From Candidatus Dadabacteria bacterium (lineage in GTDB: Bacteria; Desulfobacterota_D; UBA1144; Nemesobacterales; Nemesobacteraceae): a DNA stretch of 64,000 nt. Location: the NCBI GenBank assembly GCA_022827275.1, contig JAJDTG010000022.1:1-64000 (forward strand), given 5' to 3'. The notes under the pieces were generated by a model. It did no database searches, was not told the origin of the DNA, and saw only the letters and a program-made list of their open reading frames with translations. Below are positions 1 to 8,454 of this stretch, one piece after another (position 1 is the stretch's first letter; each line of letters starts with the position of its first letter). The translations under genes were made by a program, and so were the position numbers.

Positions 1-55
1 AAGGGAAATGGACAGAAAGGAAGTAGTTGAGGTAGGGTAATGGACAAGGCCGGAG

Positions 56-91
56 TTCAGGATCAAAGACTCATGAGTCTTTGATCCTGAA
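56..91. repeat. 36-bp perfect palindrome
   Basis: The two 18-base halves, TTCAGGATCAAAGACTCA and TGAGTCTTTGATCCTGAA, are exact reverse complements with no spacer. There is no T-tract on either side, so it does not look like an ordinary intrinsic terminator. It lies about 170 bases downstream of the leftward DMT transporter gene. It could be a transcript-stabilising hairpin, a protein or recombination site, or a fold-back assembly artefact; the sequence alone does not decide. Confidence 0.75.
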
Positions 92-111
92 ACTGAAGAA
101 ATGCCGAAAAC

Positions 112-225
112 TTAAATTTGCGAAAAATTCCGAGCACTACCATTTTTTCCCAAAATCCCAAGCTTTTTGAGCTTTGCTTTTGCCTCTTCTTTCTTCTTTG
201 CTGCATCCTGAAGGAGCTTAAACAT
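112..225 (-). CDS. Possible small Lys-rich ORF or gene remnant
   Basis: A 37-residue frame (MFKLLQDAAKKKEEAKAKLK... ending in FSQI) is very rich in Lys, Ala and Glu and would form an amphipathic helix. The frame stays open for 13 more codons upstream of the ATG, to a TAG, and no Shine-Dalgarno sequence is visible. It may be the surviving end of a broken gene rather than an independent small protein. It lies directly downstream of the DMT transporter. I do not recognise the family. Confidence 0.2.
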   Translation of the reverse strand: MFKLLQDAAKKKEEAKAKLKKLGILGKNGSARNFSQI

Positions 226-262
226 TTCGGCGGTGAATCGAGGCCGTATTCGAATATCCGTA

Positions 263-1147
263 TCATTTCTCTACCTGTCCTTCTCTGCGCACTGACGCGA
301 ACAGCAGATCTTTTGCGGCCACCACGGCACCCCCGGTGATCAGGATGCAGGCAAGAGCGATCTGCCAGTCGGCTTGGCCGACACCTGATGCGACAAGGAT
401 CAAGGTTGAAAGCAGCGGCGCTACATAGCTTGCGGTGCCCAAGACCCGGATATCGCCGTGTTTGACACCAAAATCCCAAGCGTAAAATGCGGCGCCAACC
501 GGCAGCAGGCCGAGGCCGGCAACGGCGAGCCATTGTGCGGTTCCTTGCGGCCAGACTGTCTGTTCCAGCGCCAGATGGCAGATGAGCGAAAGAATGGCCG
601 TTATCGCGCAAAATCCGGTAATGATATCGGTTGGAACCGAGCCGAACCGCCGTGACAAGAGTGAATAGGCGGCCCAGGTAAAGGCGGAAAGCAGCGCCGC
701 GCCATAGCCGAAGGCAAAGCTGTCATCGAAAGAAAGGCTGTTTTTCGAAACAATCAGTACTGTCCCCGCCAGACCAGCCAGTACGCCTGTTATGTGGTGC
801 CAGCCGAGCCGCTCTCCGGGAAGGAACGCTGCCCCGACGACGATCAGCAGGGGCCAGAGATAGCCGATCAGGCTCGCCTCGACAGCCGGTGCGTTCCGCA
901 GGGCGGTGAAGTAGAAAAAGTGATAGCCGAACAGTCCTCCAACGCCAAGACACCATATGTGCAAGGGCTGGCGCAGGTTACGAAACCCCGACGGCTTTGC
1001 GGCAAGCGCTATCAGTCCGATTGTGGCGGCGATCGAAAAACACATCGCGGCGAGCTGGAAGGGAGGCACTTCCCCTGATGAGGCCGTCAGAAGGGCCAGT
1101 AGCGACCACATAAGGATTGCGCTAAATCCTATAAGTGTTGCTCGCAT
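263..1147 (-). CDS. DMT/EamA-family transporter
   Basis: This is a 294-residue inner-membrane protein with about ten hydrophobic segments in two EamA repeats, the usual size for the drug/metabolite transporter superfamily. Such proteins export amino acids or other small metabolites; the sequence resembles aromatic amino-acid exporters of the YddG type, but the substrate cannot be read from it. The frame is open further upstream to 1309, but the ATG at 1147 is preferred: a GGAAG Shine-Dalgarno lies just before it, and the extra 54 residues are polar and unlike the family. The gene stands alone, reading left. Confidence 0.85.
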   Translation of the reverse strand: MRATLIGFSAILMWSLLALLTASSGEVPPFQLAAMCFSIAATIGLIALAAKPSGFRNLRQPLHIWCLGVGGLFGYHFFYFTALRNAPAVEASLIGYLWPLLIVVGAAFLPGERLGWHHITGVLAGLAGTVLIVSKNSLSFDDSFAFGYGAALLSAFTWAAYSLLSRRFGSVPTDIITGFCAITAILSLICHLALEQTVWPQGTAQWLAVAGLGLLPVGAAFYAWDFGVKHGDIRVLGTASYVAPLLSTLILVASGVGQADWQIALACILITGGAVVAAKDLLFASVRREGQVEK

Positions 1148-1482
1148 TAAATATTTCTTCCGTTGTATGAGTGCAGGCCTGAAGGGTAGCGAAAACTGCC
1201 TTGGCTGTGATAACCCAGCTTCGACTTTGCCTTCCTTTAACCCCGCTTCGTGCTTGATGGAGATGTACAGGGTCAGGTTTACTATTACTTTACTTCTTTT
1301 ATTATGCAATACGGCTTTAAAGTTGCGGAAACACTTTTGGTAAAGACGAAGAAACTATCCGGGCGACCCGTGCTGTTCTCAAAAGCAGAAAGCGAGATTG
1401 CCAAAAAGCCCGAAGCGGTGCTTAGACCATTTGTCTGTCTGCTGTATACAGATGACAGAAAGTGTTTCCGTATTCCAGGAAC
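1148..1482. other. Intergenic region between divergent genes
   Basis: About 335 bases separate the divergent DMT transporter and flippase genes. The region must hold promoters for both, but no convincing -35/-10 pair was seen. Short overlapping frames on both strands here have no recognisable protein character. Confidence 0.5.
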
Positions 1483-2793
1483 ATGAGTGAACTCAGAGCA
1501 GAAAAAAGACAATTCATGAAAAATGTGTCCTGGCTTGTTGTCGCCAAATCCGTTCCCTCCGCTGCCAATATAGTTGAAATGATCGTTCTGGCGAGAGTGC
1601 TCGGCCTTGAGCTTTTCGGTCTGCTTACCCTTGTTATAGCCTACGTTAAGGTTGTGAGTTCGCTTGTGGATTTCAGGGTCTGGGAATCCGTCGTTAGATA
1701 TGTGGGTGAGTTCCTAGAAAAAAAAGAATCGGAACATGCCTTGTCGATGATAAAGTTCTCCTACATGGTCGATGCTGCGGCGGGTCTGCTGGCCTTCGGG
1801 GTATGTCTGCTGCTTGCCGGGGTGGCAAACGACATATTCATAAAGTCTCAGGACGGCTTCGATCTGGTTCTGATCTTTTCCCTGACTCTCGTGGTCGCAA
1901 GCGTCAACACCACGTCGGAAGCGCTTTTCAGGGTGTTTGACCGGTTCAAGACGATAGTTTTCGTGCAGTCGGCAAAAGCGGTTTTCAAACTTAGTTCCGT
2001 GCTTGCGGCGCTGTATATGGGTTACGGAATAAAGGGCGTGCTAGTTGCCTATGTGGCGGTTTCCTTCTTTGAATTTGTGCTTACCCAGATAGTTGTGAAC
2101 AGAATGCTTAGGGACAAGGGACTTCACACCTGGCTTTCCTCGAGAGTAGGACTTCTCTCCGGCAGGATGAGAGAGATAATCTGGTTTCTTCTTAACACGA
2201 GCTTCAATGCCACTCTTACTATTGCCAACGAGGGGAAGGTTGCCGTTTTGATCCTGGGTCACTTTTTCGGAAGCGGGGAAGCGGGCCTTTACAAAATCGC
2301 CCGGGCCGTGATCAAGGTGGTTAAGAGAATCACGGATCCCCTGCATGAGGCTATCTTCCCGAGACTTGTCAGCTTTTCCACCTCGAATCTCTACGACAGG
2401 TTTGCCGAGATCGTAAAGTTTTCCGTAAGGAGCCTGCTTAAAATCATAATCCCCGTGCTGATTATAGTGCTTCTGTTCACCGAGCAGATAATAGGGCTGG
2501 TTTTCGGCGGCCAGTACGTGCCGGCCTCTGATACGATGAGAGTGCTCGCCGTGGCGGTTTTGTTTGCGGGCAGTACGTTCTGGCTAACGCCGATGCTTCT
2601 CGCGATCGGAAAACCGGGACTCAGAACGGCGATCAGTACGTTTAAAGTACTAGTATATATCACATTCTTGCTCGTGCTGGTTCCGAAGTACTCATACCTT
2701 GGTGCTGGTATCGCCTACCTGATCGTTGAGTTCGTGCATTTTCTGGCGGCCCTCTACCTGGCTTACGGGCTGAACCGTAGGTACTTAGCGTGA
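1483..2793 (+). CDS. Oligosaccharide flippase family protein (Wzx-like)
   Basis: A roughly 436-residue polytopic membrane protein with 12-14 hydrophobic segments, matching polysaccharide flippases of the MATE/Wzx type. The N-terminal stretch (KNVSWLVVAKSVPSAANIVE) and a late segment (LAVAVLFAGSTFWLTPMLLA) are typical of these proteins. It would move lipid-linked sugar units across the inner membrane during surface polysaccharide assembly. The start is uncertain: GTG 1462, ATG 1483 and ATG 1516 are all in frame. ATG 1483 has AGGA close upstream, although the spacing is short. The neighbouring methyltransferase and glycosyltransferases support the role. Confidence 0.8.
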   Translation: MSELRAEKRQFMKNVSWLVVAKSVPSAANIVEMIVLARVLGLELFGLLTLVIAYVKVVSSLVDFRVWESVVRYVGEFLEKKESEHALSMIKFSYMVDAAAGLLAFGVCLLLAGVANDIFIKSQDGFDLVLIFSLTLVVASVNTTSEALFRVFDRFKTIVFVQSAKAVFKLSSVLAALYMGYGIKGVLVAYVAVSFFEFVLTQIVVNRMLRDKGLHTWLSSRVGLLSGRMREIIWFLLNTSFNATLTIANEGKVAVLILGHFFGSGEAGLYKIARAVIKVVKRITDPLHEAIFPRLVSFSTSNLYDRFAEIVKFSVRSLLKIIIPVLIIVLLFTEQIIGLVFGGQYVPASDTMRVLAVAVLFAGSTFWLTPMLLAIGKPGLRTAISTFKVLVYITFLLVLVPKYSYLGAGIAYLIVEFVHFLAALYLAYGLNRRYLA

Positions 2794-2887
2794 GTCTGTT
2801 AGAGCGGATTGCCTGCGACCGTCTGTCAGGTATAAAGAATCCGTCTATGATGCGGATGTAAAACAAGAAACAAGGTCGAATGGGCGC

Positions 2888-3679
2888 ATGAAGAAAACGG
2901 AATACGCGGAAAAATATTACCTCAGGCGAATGGACGAAAAGCTTCATTACTCCGCTGATAAGACTCTCTCGGTTGTTCTTCCGAAACTTCCTACCGTAAA
3001 TTCCGTTGTTGACGTGGGTTGCGGACTTGGCACTTGGCTTTCGAGCTTTCTTGAGCTTCGGAACCGAGAAGAAGCGGAGATACTCGGCATTGATGGGCCT
3101 TGGATCAACCCCGATCTACTGATGATTCCCAAAGACGATTTTCTGGCGGTGGATCTTTCCCTTGAAACGCCCCGAATCCGCAGGAAATTCGATCTTGCAC
3201 TCAGCCTTGAAGTCGCCGAACACCTGCCCCCCGAAAGGGCCGAAGAGTTCGTAAGTTTCCTGACTGACCTGTCGGACTTCGTGCTGTTCTCGGCTGCCAT
3301 TCCTTTTCAGGGTGGAACCAATCATTTCAACGAGCGGTGGCAAGGGTACTGGGCAGGCCTGTTTGAACGAAAGGGCTATATTCCCTTTGATTTCGTGAGG
3401 CCAGCTCTCTGGAATGACGACAAGATATCTTTTCACTACAGGCAGAATACGTTCTTGTACTCCGCGGAAGAAAGAATAGGGGAAATAGATTATCCAAGCC
3501 CGGTTGGCATGGGGGAGGGAATGCTTTCTTTATGCCATCCTGAGTATTACGCAAAGCACGTACATCCCGGAGTCAAGAGGGCTTTCAGGTTATTTCGGGG
3601 CAGCCTCGTGAGATTCATTGCCGGAAAGCTCAGCGGAAAAATGAGGAAAAGAGACGAAAATGTTTTTAAGGACTGGTAG
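2888..3679 (+). CDS. Class I SAM-dependent methyltransferase
   Basis: The 263-residue product has a Rossmann methyltransferase core. Motif I, VVDVGCGLGTW, lies near residue 40, followed by an acidic motif (ILGIDGPW) and an EVAEHLPPE segment near residue 115, which is typical of small-molecule and sugar methyltransferases. The acceptor is unknown; its place among polysaccharide genes suggests a glycan modification. The frame ends in TAG at 3677-3679 but stays open for 37 further codons to a TAA at 3791-3793, so the protein may be a truncated form of a longer one. The Shine-Dalgarno sequence is weak. Confidence 0.8.
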   Translation: MKKTEYAEKYYLRRMDEKLHYSADKTLSVVLPKLPTVNSVVDVGCGLGTWLSSFLELRNREEAEILGIDGPWINPDLLMIPKDDFLAVDLSLETPRIRRKFDLALSLEVAEHLPPERAEEFVSFLTDLSDFVLFSAAIPFQGGTNHFNERWQGYWAGLFERKGYIPFDFVRPALWNDDKISFHYRQNTFLYSAEERIGEIDYPSPVGMGEGMLSLCHPEYYAKHVHPGVKRAFRLFRGSLVRFIAGKLSGKMRKRDENVFKDW

Positions 3680-3793
3680 AAGAAACTGATTCAGGACATG
3701 GAATACGAATCTGACTTCACCTTGGACTTTAAAAGCTTCGTTCGTAAAGTTTACGGGGGACGGCTTGCGGATTTAAGGGAAAACCGAGCGTAA
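3680..3793 (+). pseudogene. In-frame open extension after the methyltransferase TAG
   Basis: Directly after the TAG of the methyltransferase, the same frame encodes 37 residues (beginning KKLIQDMEYESDF, ending LRENRA) before TAA. The composition is protein-like, with an alternating charged and aromatic pattern. It may be the original C-terminus cut off by a nonsense mutation or sequencing error. An internal ATG at 3698 could start a 31-residue peptide, but no ribosome site precedes it. Confidence 0.35.
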
Positions 3794-3794
3794 G

Positions 3795-3808
3795 GAAAAG
3801 CGCTTTTC
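3795..3808. terminator. Short palindrome between convergent genes
   Basis: GAAAAGCGCTTTTC is a perfect 14-base palindrome between the rightward methyltransferase and the leftward glycosyltransferase. The arm already ends in T's on either strand. It is a weak candidate for a bidirectional terminator. Confidence 0.3.
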
Positions 3809-3865
3809 TTTGCGGAGGGTTATGTGTTTTATAAGCACAACTGCGTAGTGTTGCGTTGCACTCAC

Positions 3866-4996
3866 TCAAATCTTGGCGACTTCCCGAAACAACTTTTCAT
3901 ATCCCGAAACCATTTTTTCAATTGTGAAATTCTGCGCCCTTTTCCGCGCATTGCGGGAAAGAGTTTCTGCATATTTCCGATCTTTTAAAACTCTCTCAAG
4001 CCCTGCCGCCATCGCTTCAGGGTCTGCAGTTGGAACAAGAATTCCGCTTACACCGTCCTCAATCATTTCATCCGCACCAAAGTCATGATCAGTACTGACA
4101 ATAGGAAGACCGAGGGCAAGTGCTTCAATCAATGAATTTGAAAACCCCTCGTAAATCGATGAAGAAACATAGACATCGGCTTCTTTCATAAAGGGATATG
4201 GATTGGCCTTATTCCCAACAAGCGATACAATTTCTCTAAGATTCAAGCTGTCAATCTTTTTTTGTAATTGCTTTTTGAGTTTTCCCCCACCAACTATCAA
4301 AAGACGAGCTTTTGTTGTTTGATTGAGTATTGCTATCGCTTCCAGCAAACTGAAAAAATCTTTTGACGGAACGAGTCTTCCAACTGACACGATTAACGGT
4401 GTTTCTTTGTTTAAAATCCACTTATGATTTAATGTCTCACAACTTTCTTTTTCTATCTGTTCAATATCTATCCCATTGTAAATGAAAAAAGGCTTGGAAT
4501 TTAACTTGAAAAACCTTTTAGATTCACGGGCAAGCCTGGATGAGTTTGCTACTACAAGCACGGCGAGTTTCCTGGCTATTTCTCCCGCATACATTCTGTA
4601 AATTTTTTTTAATTGCAAAAATTTATATTTTATTTCTAGACTTTTGCGCGGATTGTTTATCTCCGCAACGACCGTGGGAATACCAAGAATTTTCCCTGCA
4701 ACTGCTCCGGGAAATTCCATAAGACGACAATATATAACATTTGGCTTTTTGCTTCTTGCCGCCCGAATAATAGCCAAAACTTGGAAAATGACGCCCAAAA
4801 AAGGCATTCTTGATGCCAACCTAAAGCATGAAGCTATTTCTACTTCAGGAACTATCTTGTCTATCATCTCTCCCTTTTTTTTCACCACCAGCAAGGAAAC
4901 CTCTATATTTCTCCGGGAAAGATGGTTTGCCATATAGGCAATCTGTCTCTGCGCGCCACCCACCTCCATGCGTTCAACCACAAACATCACTTTCAT
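3866..4996 (-). CDS. Glycosyltransferase family 4 protein
   Basis: A 376-residue GT-B fold glycosyltransferase. The N-terminus has the acceptor-side motif VERMEVGGAQRQI near residue 7. The C-terminal half has IVSVGRLVPSKDF near residue 207 and the donor-binding ExxxxxxE region (SSIYEGFSNSLIEALALGLP) near residue 285, as in GT4 enzymes. It would transfer a nucleotide-activated sugar onto a lipid- or surface-linked glycan at the cytoplasmic face. The coding sequence is much richer in A and T than the flanking genes, suggesting a different origin. It follows the membrane protein gene at 5000 with a three-base gap, so the two are likely co-transcribed. Confidence 0.9.
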   Translation of the reverse strand: MKVMFVVERMEVGGAQRQIAYMANHLSRRNIEVSLLVVKKKGEMIDKIVPEVEIASCFRLASRMPFLGVIFQVLAIIRAARSKKPNVIYCRLMEFPGAVAGKILGIPTVVAEINNPRKSLEIKYKFLQLKKIYRMYAGEIARKLAVLVVANSSRLARESKRFFKLNSKPFFIYNGIDIEQIEKESCETLNHKWILNKETPLIVSVGRLVPSKDFFSLLEAIAILNQTTKARLLIVGGGKLKKQLQKKIDSLNLREIVSLVGNKANPYPFMKEADVYVSSSIYEGFSNSLIEALALGLPIVSTDHDFGADEMIEDGVSGILVPTADPEAMAAGLERVLKDRKYAETLSRNARKRAQNFTIEKMVSGYEKLFREVAKI

Positions 4997-4999
4997 TGA

Positions 5000-5707
5000 T
5001 TATTTCCCCGTAATTCTGAAGCTTTGCTCTTGTGTCCCAGCTTTTGAAGATTTCACTTGCATAAAGCACGAGTAAAAGACAAAGATAAAGAATGTTTCAG
5101 CAAGCAACTTGGAGCCTCCTTCAATTACAGGCAGGACTATGGCTAATTTTGAAACAAGTATTTCATCTGAAATTATTTTAGGAATCACATCATCTCTGTT
5201 AGTTATAAAATCAATCGAGATTCTGAGAAATAAAAACAAGAAACCCACTGCTAAGTAGGGTATGGATTTCGCAAATTTTATTAACTCATTCTTATATGAG
5301 TAAAGTACCGCGATTCCAAGCGTAGCGTAAATAAGAATTATCGCATCGTCTATTCTGTCTGTAAGACCTGTTTCCGGCATGTCGAGCACCTTATGGATCG
5401 CTTTGTCCACATTTTCATGTATTGATAACAATTCATCAAATGCTAAAAAAATAAATCCGCAAGCCACAATGAACCAGATTGAATGATCGTTATTGAAGCT
5501 AAAATTTCCACCGGGAGGTTTCCTCTCCGTGTAAATGTTCCAGCTGAGGTATGAAATTATCAAAAGCTTTATGAAGGAAATCCATGTGAATAAATTAAAT
5601 TCTTTGAAATATTCTTTGGGATTATCAGAGAAAATCGAGATGGAAACAATAAGAATTAGGTCAAACAACAGCAATAACAAGAGAACGGTGAACTTGCCTT
5701 TGTTCAT
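5000..5707 (-). CDS. Unknown integral membrane protein
   Basis: A 235-residue protein with about six hydrophobic segments, beginning MNKGKFTVLLLLLLFDLILI. I do not recognise a named family. A segment near residue 90 reads FLAFDELLSIHENVDKAIH: a conserved-looking acidic/His cluster (DE followed by HE) at a membrane boundary, seen in some uncharacterised membrane proteins and possibly binding metal. It is AT-rich like the glycosyltransferase downstream, which starts three bases after its stop, and it ends two bases before the permease at 5710 in the same direction. A role in glycan or lipid modification is a guess from position only. Confidence 0.65.
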   Translation of the reverse strand: MNKGKFTVLLLLLLFDLILIVSISIFSDNPKEYFKEFNLFTWISFIKLLIISYLSWNIYTERKPPGGNFSFNNDHSIWFIVACGFIFLAFDELLSIHENVDKAIHKVLDMPETGLTDRIDDAIILIYATLGIAVLYSYKNELIKFAKSIPYLAVGFLFLFLRISIDFITNRDDVIPKIISDEILVSKLAIVLPVIEGGSKLLAETFFIFVFYSCFMQVKSSKAGTQEQSFRITGK

Positions 5708-5709
5708 GC

Positions 5710-6924
5710 TTACTCGTATCTAAGAGCTTCTATCGGATTTAGTGCCGCCGCTTTTTTTGCGGGGTATATGCCGAAAACTATCCCGACAAGGGCCGAGAAC
5801 AGAAAAGCCACGATTATGGACAGCACGGATATCTCAGTAGGCCAGCCGGTTATTGTCGAAGCTACCTTGGAGATCAGTATTCCAATCGCCGTTCCTATCG
5901 CGCCGCCTACAAGGGAAAGAAGTACGGATTCGATCAGAAACTGGATCAGTATGTTTTTCTCCTTGGCCCCCACGGCGAGCCTGATGCCTATTTCCCTTGT
6001 TCTTTCCCCTACCGAAACGAGCATTATGTTCATTATCCCGATCCCTCCCACAACAAGCGAGATCGACGCTATGCTTCCGAGGAGCACTGTAAGGATCCTC
6101 GAGACGTTTTTTATGGTTTTTATCTGCGTCTGCTGAGTTCTTACGGAAAAATCGTCTTCCATTTTATCCTTGATTCCATGCTGTCTGCGCAGAACTTTTT
6201 CCACTTCCCCCTGGGCGAGAATCAGATCGTAGGCGGGGTCTACGAAAATCGTGATTCTGTCAAGCGATCTGGTGCCGACAAGCCTCTTCTGAACGGAGGT
6301 ATAGGGAAGCAGGACGATATCGTCCTGGTCTTTTCCGCTAGGAGTTGGGCCGATAGGGGACATAACCCCTATAACCCTGTAGGTGTATTTGCCGATTCTT
6401 ACGCTTTTTCCTATGGGGTTCTGGCTTCCAAACAGGTTTTCCTTCACGGTTTTCCCCAGTACGCAGACAAGGGCCGCTCCCCGTACGTCGATTTCATTAA
6501 AGAACGTCCCCCTCTCGGGAAACCAGTCGTTTATGAATATGAAATCTTTTCCTGTTCCTATCACGGCGGTAAAAACGTTTCTGTTTCCTGAGACCACGTT
6601 GGCGGTCGTGTTGGATATTGCTGAGACGTACTTGACAGCTTCGAGGTTTCCTATTGCTTTTACATCTTTACCGGTAAGCGGTTTTACGTTTCCCGCGAGG
6701 AGGGTTTTTCCGCTTTTTGTAATTTTTCCGCTCTTTACTGCCAAGGAATTAGCTCCGAGGGAAGCGAGCTGTCCTTCTATCATTTTCTTTGCGCCACCGG
6801 TTATCGATACGAGCGAAATCACGGCCGCGACCCCTATGATTATTCCTAGGGTGGTGAGAAACGATCTTACCTTGTTGCTCCTTATCGCCCTGTATGAGAT
6901 ATCGATCGAGAGAAGCGGGTTCAT
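5710..6924 (-). CDS. MacB/FtsX-type ABC transporter permease
   Basis: A 404-residue permease with an N-terminal membrane segment (SFLTTLGIIIGVAAVISLVS near residue 20), a large periplasmic MacB-type domain (about residues 45-270), and three C-terminal membrane helices with the FtsX signature GERTREIGIRLAVGAKE near residue 310. Such permeases work with a separate ATPase and often a membrane-fusion protein to push lipoproteins, peptides or drugs outward. No ATPase or fusion gene is adjacent: the upstream neighbour is divergent and the downstream ones are unrelated. The partner must be elsewhere. Base composition here is like the main chromosome, unlike the two genes that follow it. Confidence 0.88.
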   Translation of the reverse strand: MNPLLSIDISYRAIRSNKVRSFLTTLGIIIGVAAVISLVSITGGAKKMIEGQLASLGANSLAVKSGKITKSGKTLLAGNVKPLTGKDVKAIGNLEAVKYVSAISNTTANVVSGNRNVFTAVIGTGKDFIFINDWFPERGTFFNEIDVRGAALVCVLGKTVKENLFGSQNPIGKSVRIGKYTYRVIGVMSPIGPTPSGKDQDDIVLLPYTSVQKRLVGTRSLDRITIFVDPAYDLILAQGEVEKVLRRQHGIKDKMEDDFSVRTQQTQIKTIKNVSRILTVLLGSIASISLVVGGIGIMNIMLVSVGERTREIGIRLAVGAKEKNILIQFLIESVLLSLVGGAIGTAIGILISKVASTITGWPTEISVLSIIVAFLFSALVGIVFGIYPAKKAAALNPIEALRYE

Positions 6925-7116
6925 GAGGCTAATTCTAACTGATTGGTGCAGGCGTGGTGTCGGGAACAGTTCGGATTTAAGGATGGGCGGCGTTCAAGGT
7001 AAAATAGCCTCAAGCGAGCTTCTGATCCCGAAGCATCCGCTTTTTACGCAAGCAGTCCTCCCTAGGGTCGGTCGGGGTTATGAGTCAAGCCGAGGGAGAA
7101 GAAGGGTTAACTCCGC

Positions 7117-8274
7117 ATGAAGAAATACGAAGGACTAAGAGTGCTTTACGTGGGAAGCCACCCGCTTTTTACAGAAGGGGCAAGCGCCGTTCACATGCTC
7201 AAGATGTGCCAGGCGATGACTAACTTGGGAATCAAGGTTGAGTGCGTCCTGCCGGGGCGGGTTAACAAGGAAAAGCTTTTTTCGTATTACGGCATCAGGA
7301 CTCCTTTTCGCATAACCTCGATTGCGCTTTCGGGCGGGTTGGCCAGGCGGCCGCTACATGGTTTTTTAAGCTCTCTTTACGCTTGCGGAAAAAAAGAAAA
7401 TTTTGATCTTGTGCTCACCAGGGACCTTGTCTTTGCCTGGTTTGCGACCAAGGTTTTCGGGGTTCCGACGGTCTACGACGCTCACCACCCTCCGGTTAAC
7501 TGGGCAGCCGAAAGGATAATAAGTTCTTTTTCCCGATCAAAGAACCTGCTCGGGATGTCTTTTAACTCGCGGGGGTTACACGACATATACTTCTGCCTCG
7601 GGATGACGGGGCAAAACCCCATAGTGGCGCCGAACGGCTTCGAACGGGAGGCGTTCGAGGGAGAACACGACATTTCCTCGCTTCGGGAGCGCCTAGGCCT
7701 TCCGCTCGAGAGAAAAATAGTGTGCTACTGTGGAAACACATACAGGGGAAGAGGTCTTGAGATGCTGGCGCGTGCCGCGGTGCAGATGCCCGAGGTTGAA
7801 TTTCTCATCGTCGGGGGCAGGGAACGGGACAACGCGCTTTGGCGAGAGATGGCGAGACAGGAGGGATCGGCCAATTTCAGAATAGAGGGGTTTGTGCGAC
7901 AACGGGAAGTACCCTCTTACCTCCTTGCCTCAGATGTTTTGGTCATGCCCTATTCGTCCGGGGTAACTATAAGGGACGGTACGGAGGCCGGGAAGTTTAC
8001 CTCTCCGCTTAAGCTTTTCGAGTATATGGCTGCTGGAAAACCCATTGTTGCAACTGGAGTTCCGTCGGTTCTTGAGATACTGAGACCGGGGCAGAACTCG
8101 ATTGTTACTCCTCCTGATAACGGGGGGGAGTTTATTCAGGCGCTTGCCCTCGTGCTTGCTGATGCAGGGCTTTGCGCGCGGATTTCCGAGGGTGCCCGCT
8201 CGGACGCGGTCGAGTACACGTGGGAGAAGAGGGTTGAAAAAATAATTGAGGGAGTTGGAGCCACTGTCCAGTAA
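7117..8274 (+). CDS. Glycosyltransferase family 4 protein
   Basis: A 385-residue GT-B glycosyltransferase. The N-terminal domain starts LRVLYVGSHPLFTEGASAVH, with an acceptor-side GASAVH motif. The C-terminal domain has KIVCYCGNTYRGRGLEML near residue 195 and the donor-site region SPLKLFEYMAAGKPIVATG near residue 300. It probably adds a sugar in the same surface-glycan pathway as the flippase and the other GT4. It is transcribed divergently from the permease gene across about 190 bases. A GGAGAAGAAGG tract about ten bases before the ATG serves as ribosome site. Confidence 0.88.
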   Translation: MKKYEGLRVLYVGSHPLFTEGASAVHMLKMCQAMTNLGIKVECVLPGRVNKEKLFSYYGIRTPFRITSIALSGGLARRPLHGFLSSLYACGKKENFDLVLTRDLVFAWFATKVFGVPTVYDAHHPPVNWAAERIISSFSRSKNLLGMSFNSRGLHDIYFCLGMTGQNPIVAPNGFEREAFEGEHDISSLRERLGLPLERKIVCYCGNTYRGRGLEMLARAAVQMPEVEFLIVGGRERDNALWREMARQEGSANFRIEGFVRQREVPSYLLASDVLVMPYSSGVTIRDGTEAGKFTSPLKLFEYMAAGKPIVATGVPSVLEILRPGQNSIVTPPDNGGEFIQALALVLADAGLCARISEGARSDAVEYTWEKRVEKIIEGVGATVQ

Positions 8275-8454
8275 GTTCTTGGTCTCATGTAATGCTAGGG
8301 TCAGCTTAAATAGACCTTGAGAAGTGAACCCTAATTTTAGGACAGTTTTTTCGTTTTTTTTATGAATTATACTGTTCCCCCAAACACTTTTTCTCTTTCA
8401 TTCGTATAAACTTGTAAACTAGTTCTAAACTCATAAACCACATGGAGGTGCGTA

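Noticed and set aside
1462-1482. GTG start at 1462 for the flippase
   Set aside because: No Shine-Dalgarno before it; the added residues are not typical of the family.
8275-8454. TAGGGT...ACCCTA inverted repeat before the EF-hand gene
   Set aside because: Arms are only six bases with a long spacer and no T-tract directly after; too weak to call.
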